Assembly: GCA_903903705.1 (NCBI GenBank)
Contig: CAIUZU010000388.1
Span: 1-5,296 of the forward strand
DNA length: 5,296 bases
From: an uncultured Helicobacteraceae bacterium
GTDB lineage: Bacteria > Campylobacterota > Campylobacteria > Campylobacterales > Sulfurimonadaceae
Direction: 5' to 3'
Part shown: positions 1 to 5,296 of the stretch, in pieces
How positions within the stretch are numbered: position 1 is the first letter of the stretch
Layout: every line of letters starts with the position of its first letter
The notes under the pieces: generated by a model
Told to the model about the DNA's origin: nothing
What the model saw: the letters and a program-made list of their open reading frames with translations, nothing else
Database searches by the model: none
Translations under genes and position numbers: made by a program

Positions 1-86
1 CCGGCCTGCGATCCGTAGCTCAGGATGCGGAGGTTATAATTCCTGGTCGAATCGAAATTGGCCGCCGGGGCGCCCATCGAATCCAT
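1..86. other. GC-rich segment unlike the rest; possible chimeric contig end
   Basis: These bases are roughly 60% G+C by hand count, while the adjoining part of mqnA is near 30%. In the mqnA frame they read MDSMGAPAANF followed by DSTRNYNLRILSYGSQA, with codons ending mostly in C or G (GGC GCC CCG GCG GCC, CTC CGC ATC CTG AGC TAC), unlike any other gene here. The tail does not resemble MqnA as I know it, and I do not recognise it. The change falls where an MqnA of normal length should be ending. A misjoined read or a recombination junction are both possible; a genuine unusual C-terminus is less likely. ATTCGA motifs recur within the segment on the minus strand. Confidence 0.5.
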
Positions 87-731
87 CTTTGAGATCTCTT
101 TATAAAATCTATCTAGACCCATTTTTGCTTTTCTGTCAAAGTCGTAAGATATATATTTTAGGTAATTAAGTATATCGGCTTGTGATATTTTAGTTCTCGT
201 GGATGCTTCATTTAAAATATATCTTGGAATTTTTACTCTGCTTTTTAAGAAGTTTTTTTCAATTTTTTTGTAAAGATCTCTATCTTTGTGATAGCATAAA
301 AGTGCAAAGACAAAAGGGAGGTTGTACTTTTCATTCCACATTTTTGCCAGATCTACATGCGGTTTGTTTTGCAGATAATACCTGAGTGCCTTATCTCCTA
401 TGAGAACTTTGCCTTGAACGTTTAATATTTTTGCTAAAACATTAGAAGTTTCGGACTCTTTGTCGCTTACATCATTTACGTGCGGAACTACCAAAACGCT
501 TAGCACCTCTTTTTTTGCGATAATTCCTAAGTTTACGTTTTTATGATTTTTTGCACGAATGCTGGAAATAAACGCGGCATCAACTCTGCGTGAGAGAAAT
601 TTTTTATTTGTTTTTGCAGGGACACCTTTATAGTAGTTCATGCTCATGCTCTGCTGCGAACTTTTTGTAAATCGTTTCATAAAAACATGAAAAGGCAAAA
701 GATTTAGATACTCAATTTTTCCAAAAACCAC
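1..731 (-). CDS. mqnA: MqnA, chorismate dehydratase (futalosine pathway), 3' end off the window
   Basis: The minus strand is open for 243 codons from a GTG at 731-729 to the left edge, with no stop. The start is chosen because it gives the N-terminus MVFGKIEYLNLLPFHVF, typical of MqnA in Campylobacterota, and because a GGAG lies 6 bases upstream. Other family signatures follow: YYKGVPAKTNKKFLSRRVDAA near residues 40-60, AFISSI, LGIIAKKEVLSVLVV, IGDKALRYY and LPFVFALLCY. MqnA belongs to a periplasmic-binding-protein-like fold. It is a cytoplasmic enzyme that dehydrates chorismate to 3-enolpyruvoyl-benzoate, the first step of menaquinone synthesis through futalosine. It is divergent from the molybdenum cofactor genes. 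From about codon 216 (window position 86 leftwards) base composition and codon use change sharply, so the true C-terminus is probably near there and the remaining residues may not belong to this protein. The identification as MqnA is by motif recall and no homology search was possible. Confidence 0.88.
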   Translation of the reverse strand, partial: MVFGKIEYLNLLPFHVFMKRFTKSSQQSMSMNYYKGVPAKTNKKFLSRRVDAAFISSIRAKNHKNVNLGIIAKKEVLSVLVVPHVNDVSDKESETSNVLAKILNVQGKVLIGDKALRYYLQNKPHVDLAKMWNEKYNLPFVFALLCYHKDRDLYKKIEKNFLKSRVKIPRYILNEASTRTKISQADILNYLKYISYDFDRKAKMGLDRFYKEISKMDSMGAPAANFDSTRNYNLRILSYGSQA

Positions 732-758
732 ACACTTCTCCACTCTGTAATTGGGCAA

Positions 759-764
759 ATTATA
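759..764 (-). promoter_or_regulatory. Probable -10 box for mqnA
   Basis: The minus strand reads GCTGTATAATTTG, giving a perfect TATAAT about 27 bases before the GTG start of mqnA. No good -35 hexamer is seen; upstream there is a T-rich run, which suits Campylobacterota sigma-70 promoters, where the -35 is weakly conserved. Inferred from sequence only. Confidence 0.5.
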
Positions 765-796
765 CAGCTCTTAACCTATAAAAAAGATGAGTTTGA

Positions 797-802
797 TATA
801 AT
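797..802 (+). promoter_or_regulatory. Probable -10 box for the moaD-moaE-moeA operon
   Basis: The plus strand reads TTTGATATAATCTTG, a perfect TATAAT ending 32 bases before the TTG start of moaD. This would give a leader of about 25 bases. The best -35 candidate is TTAACC at 771-776 with a long 20-base spacer, so it is weak. The box stands back to back with the mqnA -10 at 759-764, with 32 bases between them. Confidence 0.55.
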
Positions 803-823
803 CTTGAAAGTAAAAATAGTTAT

Positions 824-827
824 GGAG
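824..827 (+). promoter_or_regulatory. Ribosome-binding site that fixes the TTG start of moaD
   Basis: GGAG lies 7 bases before the TTG at 835, which supports this non-ATG start. The ATG at 822 overlaps the GGAG and is in another frame, and the next in-frame ATG (880) would remove the first beta strand of MoaD. Confidence 0.65.
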
Positions 828-834
828 CGATATT

Positions 835-1056
835 TTGGTAAGAGTAGAATTTTTAGGTCCGATACAAAAAGAGCCTCTCATGTTGGAGATAACAAACTTA
901 AGCGAGTTGGCAAATATATTGCAAGGCGATAAAGAGATGCATGTGTGGCTTGAAAATTCTGCTGTTGCCGTTAATGATATGCTTGTTAGCCGCAGAGACA
1001 TTGAACTCAAAGACGGAGATAGAGTTGCTCTACTACCGCCTGTTTGCGGAGGTTGA
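835..1056 (+). CDS. moaD: MoaD, molybdopterin synthase small subunit (sulfur carrier)
   Basis: A 73-residue ubiquitin-fold protein ending in LLPPVCGG, with the C-terminal Gly-Gly that MoaD needs. In the family, the last glycine is adenylated by MoeB and converted to a thiocarboxylate, which donates sulfur to the molybdopterin dithiolene. IELKDGDRVALLPPVCGG is the classic C-terminal signature. The length fits the family (about 75-85 residues). Translation starts at a TTG with a GGAG 7 bases upstream; the N-terminus MVRVEFLGPI is the expected first strand. It is the first gene of a tight operon with moaE (3 bp gap) and moeA. The residue before Gly-Gly is cysteine, where E. coli has alanine; this may just be variation. 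MoeB and the sulfur-transfer enzyme are not in the window. Confidence 0.93.
   Translation: MVRVEFLGPIQKEPLMLEITNLSELANILQGDKEMHVWLENSAVAVNDMLVSRRDIELKDGDRVALLPPVCGG
1048..1052 (+). promoter_or_regulatory. Ribosome-binding site of moaE, inside the moaD Gly-Gly codons
   Basis: GGAGG is formed by the last two sense codons of moaD (GGA GGT) and lies 7 bases before the moaE ATG at 1060. The essential diglycine of MoaD and the Shine-Dalgarno of moaE therefore use the same bases. A ribosome terminating on moaD at 1054-1056 sits on this site, which suggests coupled translation of the two synthase subunits (inference). Confidence 0.75.
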
Positions 1057-1059
1057 GGT

Positions 1060-1497
1060 ATGCTTTATCTATATGATGGCGCACTAAATGTTCCTGAGAT
1101 TCTAAAAGATTGGTACGAGCAAGAGGCAAAAAGCAACTATGGGGCATATATTCCATTTGTTGGAACTGTTAGAAGTGAAGACGGTATTGAGGGACTTAGT
1201 TTTGATATTTATGAACCAATACTAAAAAGCTGGTTTGAGGCATGGCAAGAGAGAGCAAAAGCAGAGGGTGCAGTTATAAAAATGGCTCACTCTCGTGGAG
1301 ATGTGATGCTTCATGAATCCTCTTACATAGCAGCTGTTTTTTCACCTAAACGTCGTGTCGCATTAGAGTTTATTGATGAGTTTGTAGAAGATTTTAAAGC
1401 ATCTGCCCCTATTTGGAAATATGATTTAAAGGGCGGCAAAAGAGTTTATGCACTTGAACGCTCAACTGCTATAAAAGGGAGCGGAATTTTAAAATGA
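1060..1497 (+). CDS. moaE: MoaE, molybdopterin synthase catalytic subunit
   Basis: A 145-residue protein with the MoaE motifs in order: FVGTVR at 33-38 (FTGKVR in E. coli), HSRGDV at 77-82 (HRIGEL), SPKRR at 95-99, DFKASAPIWK at 111-120 and LERS at 132-135. Aligning by eye with E. coli MoaE, Lys113 and Lys120 match the catalytic Lys119 and Lys126, and Arg134 matches Arg140. The enzyme binds precursor Z (cPMP) and, with two thiocarboxylated MoaD subunits, adds two sulfurs to make molybdopterin in the cytoplasm. Length is close to the E. coli protein (150). The ATG is set by the GGAGG in the end of moaD. The stop overlaps the moeA start in ATGA (1494-1497), so the genes are probably translationally coupled. 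Confidence 0.94.
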   Translation: MLYLYDGALNVPEILKDWYEQEAKSNYGAYIPFVGTVRSEDGIEGLSFDIYEPILKSWFEAWQERAKAEGAVIKMAHSRGDVMLHESSYIAAVFSPKRRVALEFIDEFVEDFKASAPIWKYDLKGGKRVYALERSTAIKGSGILK

Positions 1498-2705
1498 GCC
1501 TATTATCTTATGAAACAAGCCAAAATATGCTTGATCTGCTTCAGGTAAATTGTTCAAGAAAAGAGAATGTGCCGCTTAGTTCATCTCTTGGAAGGGTATT
1601 GGCTGAGGATGTTATAGCCCAGTATAACGATCCGCAGTTTCCTACTGCTTCTATGGATGGGTATGCGGTAATCCACGATGATTTAGAGAGTAAAAATATA
1701 GTGATTTTAGGAGATAATCCTGCAGGAAGTGATGAAAAGCGAACTATAAAAAATGGTGAGTGTATAAAAACTTTTACGGGTTCTAAAATGCCTCATGGTG
1801 CAGATACCATCATTCAGATAGAAAATGTAACGGTAGAAGATGGAAAAATAATTATAAATGAGAGTGTTCCGTGTGGTTCATCAGTCCGCCCGATAGGTGA
1901 GGGATATCGAGCCGGAGACGTACTTATAAAAAAAGGCACAAAGATAGGTTTTGTTGAGATAGGTGTAATGGCGGCACTAAACCGTGTTATGGTAAAAGTC
2001 GCACTCAAACCTCGTGTTGCAGTTGTCTCAACAGGAAGCGAGATCTTAGATCTTGGTGCTAGCAGTGATAATGAAGCACAAATCAGAAGTTCAAATAACT
2101 ACACTCTTGCGGCACTTTTTGAACAAGCCGGAGCAGAGGTCGTGCAGCTGGGAACGGTAGATGATGATAAAAATTCAATCATGCAGACGTTTAAAAATGC
2201 GCTAAGTTGTGCTGATATTTTGGTTAGTACAGGCGGCGTAAGTGTCGGAGATTATGATTTTGTTAAAGATATCGTGCCTCGTCTTGGCGCTGAAGTTGTC
2301 TATAAAGGCGTGGCGATAAAACCTGGCAAACATATTTTGGTGGCACAAAAAGAGGATAAATTTATTCTAGCTCTTCCCGGATTTGCCTACTCATCGACTG
2401 TAACGGCGATACTTTATGTTCTTCCTTTGATAGCTAAAATGTTAGGTCGTGAGAGTGCATATAAAACCGTTGCAGCAAAACTAAACGAAGAGTTTACAAA
2501 AAGAAGTAAACTCACGGAGTTTACCGCATGTAATATAGAAATTATAGATGGCGAATACTTTGTAAACTTCAGAGATAAAAAAGTCGGAAGTTCGGCAATT
2601 TTGACAAATATGCTAAACTCAAGCGCACTAATGCTAACAGGAGAAGATGACGGCAATCTGAGTGAAGGCACTTATGTCAATGTTATTTTGTTGGAAAATT
2701 TTTAA
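1494..2705 (+). CDS. moeA: MoeA, molybdopterin molybdenumtransferase
   Basis: A 403-residue protein of normal length for MoeA, with domains in the usual order. Motifs: SMDGYAV (Asp55, matching E. coli Asp59), FTGSKMPHGAD (Thr95, matching Thr100), RPIGEGYRAGD, VVSTGSEI (Glu183, matching Glu188), GTVDDD (matching the Asp228 region), STGGVSVGDYDFVK (Asp255, matching Asp259) and KGVAIKPGKH (Lys271, Lys275). The central part is the MoCF_biosynth (MogA-like) fold, and the last ~75 residues form the C-terminal beta domain. MoeA inserts molybdate into adenylylated molybdopterin to yield active cofactor. One oddity: the conserved LPGNPVS motif reads LPGFAYS (294-300), so E. coli Pro301 is Ala298 here; codon GCC at 2385. 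The start overlaps moaE by 4 bp, with GGGAG at 1477-1481 and a closer GCGGAA. The adenylating partner (MogA/MoaB) is not in the window. Confidence 0.94.
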   Translation: MSLLSYETSQNMLDLLQVNCSRKENVPLSSSLGRVLAEDVIAQYNDPQFPTASMDGYAVIHDDLESKNIVILGDNPAGSDEKRTIKNGECIKTFTGSKMPHGADTIIQIENVTVEDGKIIINESVPCGSSVRPIGEGYRAGDVLIKKGTKIGFVEIGVMAALNRVMVKVALKPRVAVVSTGSEILDLGASSDNEAQIRSSNNYTLAALFEQAGAEVVQLGTVDDDKNSIMQTFKNALSCADILVSTGGVSVGDYDFVKDIVPRLGAEVVYKGVAIKPGKHILVAQKEDKFILALPGFAYSSTVTAILYVLPLIAKMLGRESAYKTVAAKLNEEFTKRSKLTEFTACNIEIIDGEYFVNFRDKKVGSSAILTNMLNSSALMLTGEDDGNLSEGTYVNVILLENF

Positions 2706-2715
2706 GTTATATAAA

Positions 2716-2720
2716 AGAGG
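2716..2720 (+). promoter_or_regulatory. Ribosome-binding site of the porin
   Basis: AGAGG is 6 bases before the ATG at 2727. Only 21 bases separate the moeA stop from this ATG, which leaves no space for a complete promoter between the genes. Confidence 0.6.
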
Positions 2721-2726
2721 TTTAAA

Positions 2727-4217
2727 ATGAAATTATTAAAAACAGGTGTTGCAATCTTAAGCGTATGTGTGCTCACTGTAGCTCTAAATGCAGATGAGAC
2801 AAAGCCAAAAAGAACATTACAGGGCAATATGAATGAGGTTTACAACACGCTTCCATCTCCTGCAAATGACATAGGTGAGGCATTTACGAACGGTATGTTT
2901 TATGGTCATCTAAGAACAAATATCTTTGCATGGGATTGGGAAAATAATGCTAATGGTGATAACAAAGCTTTTGCTCTTGGAGGTAGTTTAATCTATAAAA
3001 CAGCACCGCTTGCAGGATTAAGTGCGACGGCAGGTTTTTACTATGCAAACAGCCCATTTGACTCTCTTCGTGAAGATGATGCAGATGTTGGAATTGTAAA
3101 ATCTGGTAAAGATACATTCAGCCGCTACGATGTTTCTGCAGACGGTGATTGGCACATGGCGGTTTTGGCTCAAGCTTATATTCAGTACGACATCTCAAAA
3201 ACATCATTCAAGTTTGGTCGTCAATTTTTTGAATCGGCATTGACGGCTTCAAATGATACAAAGATGATTCCAAATGTGTTTGAGGGTTTGAGTTTTGAAT
3301 CAAAAGATCTAAAAGATACAACTCTCAAAGGTGCGTACTTAACTGCTCAAAAATTAAGAGATCATACGACTTTTCATGATGTTTTAACTTTTAAAGACTC
3401 TTCTGCAAACTCTTGGAACAATAACGACGACTCAGGAGTTCATAAGGGGCTTAGTTATGCAAATTTTGTAGCAGCAGGTGAAGATACAGAACATGAACTC
3501 GTAATTGCGGCTATAAGCAATAGCTCTTTAGAAAATTTAAAATTAGATGTAACATACACGGCAGTTCCGGATGTCGTCTCATCTGTTATAGGCGAGATAA
3601 ATTACAAAATAAATCTGTCTGATGGTTTTTCATTGACTCCCGGATTTCGCTATATGGAACAGATTGATGATGGCGGCGGCGACATTGGCGGAGCAAGTCT
3701 TAGCGGAAATTTGGGTAGAGATAAACGTCCAACAACGCTCCTTGGCTATAACGATAGATATACTCTTGATGGCTCGGCATGGATGGCTCGTTTAGTTTTA
3801 GCAAAGGGTGCGCTTAAAGTTTTAGCAGGTTATTCTGATGTAGCAGATGAGGCGGATTTAGTCGCTCCATGGAGAGCTTTTCCTACAGGCGGATATACTC
3901 GTGCGATGGCTCAGTTAAACTGGGTAGCCAATACGAAAAGCACTATGGGCGAAGTGAGTTATGATTTTGGTAAAGCTCAAATTGTTAAAGGGTTTAAAGC
4001 TATGGGTCGCTATGTGATTCAAGATTTTGACGAAAGTAAACAAGCAGCAGGAGCACAAGCCGATATGAGTGTCATACATATAGATCTTGTTCAACAACTT
4101 ACGCCGCAGCTTGATGCAAGAATTCGTTTTGCTTCCGTTGATGCCGAGAATCGCACAAGCGGTATAGATAAAGACTCATATAACGAATACCGTTTTGAGA
4201 TAAATTATCTATTTTAA
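2727..4217 (+). CDS. Outer-membrane porin, OprD-like, Campylobacterota type
   Basis: A 496-residue protein with a Sec signal peptide: Lys2/Lys5, a hydrophobic stretch at 8-20, and likely cleavage after LNA at 22. The mature part shows alternating short hydrophobic and polar stretches with many aromatic residues, as in beta-barrels, and ends in YRFEINYLF, with the terminal Phe that outer-membrane proteins use for BAM recognition. Segments such as NGMFYGHLRTN (56-66), GGSLIYKTAPL, FGRQFFESALTASNDTKMIPN, KLRDHTTFHDV, VHKGLS and PWRAFPTGGYTRA are ones I associate with OprD-family porins of Sulfurimonas-like bacteria. Substrate cannot be read from sequence. The gene lies 21 bp after moeA and may be cotranscribed, though a promoter inside moeA is possible. 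A glycine/aspartate-rich loop, DDGGGDIGGAS, sits at 314-324. It overlaps rnhB tail to tail by 4 bp. Confidence 0.85.
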   Translation: MKLLKTGVAILSVCVLTVALNADETKPKRTLQGNMNEVYNTLPSPANDIGEAFTNGMFYGHLRTNIFAWDWENNANGDNKAFALGGSLIYKTAPLAGLSATAGFYYANSPFDSLREDDADVGIVKSGKDTFSRYDVSADGDWHMAVLAQAYIQYDISKTSFKFGRQFFESALTASNDTKMIPNVFEGLSFESKDLKDTTLKGAYLTAQKLRDHTTFHDVLTFKDSSANSWNNNDDSGVHKGLSYANFVAAGEDTEHELVIAAISNSSLENLKLDVTYTAVPDVVSSVIGEINYKINLSDGFSLTPGFRYMEQIDDGGGDIGGASLSGNLGRDKRPTTLLGYNDRYTLDGSAWMARLVLAKGALKVLAGYSDVADEADLVAPWRAFPTGGYTRAMAQLNWVANTKSTMGEVSYDFGKAQIVKGFKAMGRYVIQDFDESKQAAGAQADMSVIHIDLVQQLTPQLDARIRFASVDAENRTSGIDKDSYNEYRFEINYLF

Positions 4218-4783
4218 AAAAGTGTAGGTTTTGTAAGCTCTTTAGGCTCAAGTGCCTTGAGCTTATAGCTTCTTCTATGTATTTCGCAGTAACCATGTTG
4301 CTTGATTAACTCAACATGCCGTGGTGTTCCGTACCCTTTATGTTTCTCAAACTCATACATCGGGTAAATTTTAGCGTCTCTGATGATATTTCTGTCATGC
4401 GTCACTTTTGCTAAAATGGAAGCGGCACTAACTTCGGGAATCTTTCCATCGGCTTTTATCATAGTTTGAAGTCCATTGACACCAAATGTAGAGTTTCCGT
4501 CAAATAGATAGCTATTACATGGAAGATTTTGCATGATCTCCTCTAAGCCTCTTTTTAAACATCTAGATATGCCGTTATCGTCAATATCTTTTGGTGAGAA
4601 CTTCACTATATGATAAGTGGAGTTTTGAATGATTATCTCATAAAGAGACTCTCTTGTTTTTTCACTCAACTTTTTTGAATCATTGAGCCCATCAATCGCT
4701 CTATGTAAAATGCACCCTGCAATGACGAGATCTCCTGCAAGTGGACCTCTCCCTGCTTCATCAATTCCGCATAAGCTACTCAT
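4214..4783 (-). CDS. rnhB: Ribonuclease HII
   Basis: A 189-residue protein with the RNase HII fingerprint. GIDEAGRGPLAG at 6-17 carries the first two acidic residues (Asp8, Glu9) and the GRG substrate-binding loop. SYLFDGN carries Asp95, and SAASILAKVTHDR carries Asp130, completing the DEDD metal-binding set. HKGYGTPRH at 148-156 is the conserved C-terminal motif with its tyrosine. The enzyme cuts RNA in RNA/DNA hybrids and at single misincorporated ribonucleotides, starting ribonucleotide excision repair in the cytoplasm. Length is normal. The ATG overlaps the end of the upstream kinase gene by 8 bp (ATGAGTAG), and I see no good Shine-Dalgarno in the 15 bases before it, so translation probably depends on the upstream gene. 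The stop shares TTAA with the porin stop on the other strand. Confidence 0.95.
   Translation of the reverse strand: MSSLCGIDEAGRGPLAGDLVIAGCILHRAIDGLNDSKKLSEKTRESLYEIIIQNSTYHIVKFSPKDIDDNGISRCLKRGLEEIMQNLPCNSYLFDGNSTFGVNGLQTMIKADGKIPEVSAASILAKVTHDRNIIRDAKIYPMYEFEKHKGYGTPRHVELIKQHGYCEIHRRSYKLKALEPKELTKPTLF
4243..4265. repeat. Inverted repeat inside the 3' end of rnhB, between convergent genes
   Basis: GCTCAAG (4246-4252), loop TGC, CTTGAGC (4256-4262) form a perfect 7 bp stem that extends to 10 bp (4243-4265) with one G-T pair. A second pairing competes for the same right arm: TAAGCTC (4234-4240) with GAGCTTA (4259-4265). It lies 26 bases after the porin stop, so it could stop or protect the porin transcript. 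No T-run follows it in the plus direction; on the minus strand a run of six T (4216-4221) lies about 21 bases downstream. A terminator role is only a possibility. Confidence 0.35.
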
Positions 4784-5296
4784 TGATTTGCAGTTTTAAC
4801 TTCTTTGGAATGTAGACTTCAAAAAGTGCTCCCTCTCCATAATTGGATGCAATGATTTTTCCATTGTGATCTTCCATTATTCTTTTTGCGACATTAAGAC
4901 CTATTCCTATACCGCCCTCAACTTTAGTGCTTTGAAACGGATCAAATATTTTAGGGAGTATATCCTCGTTTATGCCGCCGCCGTTATCTTGAAAACTTAC
5001 TACAATATGTTCATCTTCATCTTTTAGAGTTATTTCAAAAATTCTCTCCTCAAACTTTTTATTAACTTTCAATGCATCAATCGCATTATTGACAATAATG
5101 ATAAATACCTGCTCAATTCTCTGTTTTTGGATAGGTGCGATAAAGCTGTAAGCCTCTTTGTTCATACTGATCATAAAAGGTTCGTTTTGCACCGTAATAA
5201 GAGATGCTTTGTTATACGAGAGTATCAAGGCGGTAATCAATGAAGCATATACATTACTATCCTGAGGCATTCCTCTTGCTTGTGATGCCATTTCCC
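4776..5296 (-). CDS. Sensor histidine kinase, C-terminal ATPase domain (5' end off the window)
   Basis: The reading frame continues to the right edge (a GAA codon precedes the first visible ATG at 5291), so this is an incomplete gene and that ATG is probably an internal methionine. The visible ~172 residues are a HATPase_c (GHKL) domain: N-box RIEQVFIIIVNNAIDAL (numbered from the ATG, 58-74; Asn69), G1 box DNGGGI (102-107), F-box IFDPFQSTK (115-123), G2 box GGIGIGLNVAKRIM (126-139) and GEGALFEVYIPK (152-163). Together they bind ATP for phosphotransfer to a histidine in the DHp domain, which, like any sensor domain, lies outside the window. The signal sensed and the partner regulator cannot be told. 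It overlaps rnhB by 8 bp, an unusual partner for a kinase, and the two are probably cotranscribed. The protein ends soon after the ATPase domain, so it has no C-terminal receiver. Confidence 0.88.
   Translation of the reverse strand, partial: EMASQARGMPQDSNVYASLITALILSYNKASLITVQNEPFMISMNKEAYSFIAPIQKQRIEQVFIIIVNNAIDALKVNKKFEERIFEITLKDEDEHIVVSFQDNGGGINEDILPKIFDPFQSTKVEGGIGIGLNVAKRIMEDHNGKIIASNYGEGALFEVYIPKKLKLQINE

Noticed and set aside
203..385. A 60-codon plus-strand open frame
   Set aside because: It lies opposite the well-supported mqnA frame, has no ribosome-binding site, and its translation is low-complexity and rich in Phe, Leu and Cys, as expected for a shadow of AT-rich coding DNA.
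822..834. ATG at 822 as the start of moaD
   Set aside because: It is out of frame with moaD; its bases overlap the GGAG that serves the TTG start at 835.
2710..2715. TATAAA just upstream of the porin as a -10 box
   Set aside because: It abuts the ribosome-binding site at 2716-2720, so transcription would start inside or after that site.
2727..2800. Lipoprotein signal in the porin (LSVC at 11-14)
   Set aside because: The residue before Cys14 is Val, which does not fit the lipobox, and the cysteine is in the middle of the hydrophobic core. A normal signal-peptidase I site after residue 22 fits better.
3669..3705. GGCGGC-rich stretch in the porin as a tandem repeat or foreign insert
   Set aside because: It is short, in frame, and encodes a Gly/Asp-rich loop typical of porin loops; surrounding codon use is unchanged.
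4243..4265. Canonical Rho-independent terminator
   Set aside because: The stem is not followed by a T-run on the plus strand, and the minus-strand T-run is too far away; listed only as an inverted repeat.
1..5296. CRISPR array, tRNA, rRNA, insertion sequence or novel defence system
   Set aside because: No spaced direct repeats, no tRNA-like cloverleaf, no transposase motifs and no terminal inverted repeats were seen. Nearly all bases fall in recognised genes.

Overview
The window looks like chromosomal DNA from a Campylobacterota (Epsilonproteobacteria) member, most likely close to Sulfurimonas or Sulfuricurvum. This is inferred from the AT-rich, AAA/ATA/TTT-heavy codon use, an MqnA of the futalosine menaquinone pathway, an OprD-type porin of the style common in that phylum, and tightly packed genes with short overlaps. 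No BLAST or tree was possible, so the genus is a guess.

Layout. Positions 1-731, minus strand: mqnA (chorismate dehydratase), which starts at a GTG and runs off the left edge. Its last ~85 bases (window 1-86) are abruptly GC-rich and do not read like the rest of the gene, so the contig end there may be chimeric. Positions 732-834: a short intergenic region with two TATAAT boxes back to back, one for mqnA and one for the rightward genes. Positions 835-2705, plus strand: moaD-moaE-moeA, a compact molybdenum cofactor operon. MoaD (sulfur carrier) and MoaE (catalytic subunit) form molybdopterin synthase, and MoeA inserts molybdate. The genes are separated by 3 bp and then overlap by 4 bp. Positions 2727-4217, plus strand: an outer-membrane porin with a signal peptide, only 21 bp after moeA and possibly on the same transcript.

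Positions 4214-5296, minus strand, converge on the porin. They hold rnhB (ribonuclease HII), preceded by the C-terminal ATPase half of a sensor histidine kinase that is cut by the right edge. The kinase and rnhB overlap by 8 bp, and the rnhB and porin stop codons share a TTAA.

Together the window serves anaerobic or microaerobic respiration (menaquinone, and molybdenum cofactor for molybdoenzymes), outer-membrane permeability, and housekeeping DNA repair. I found no CRISPR, tRNA, rRNA, insertion sequence or defence system. I do not see a credible novel system; the points most worth checking are the composition break at the left end, the Pro-to-Ala change in a MoeA active-site motif, and the ribosome-binding site written in the MoaD Gly-Gly codons.
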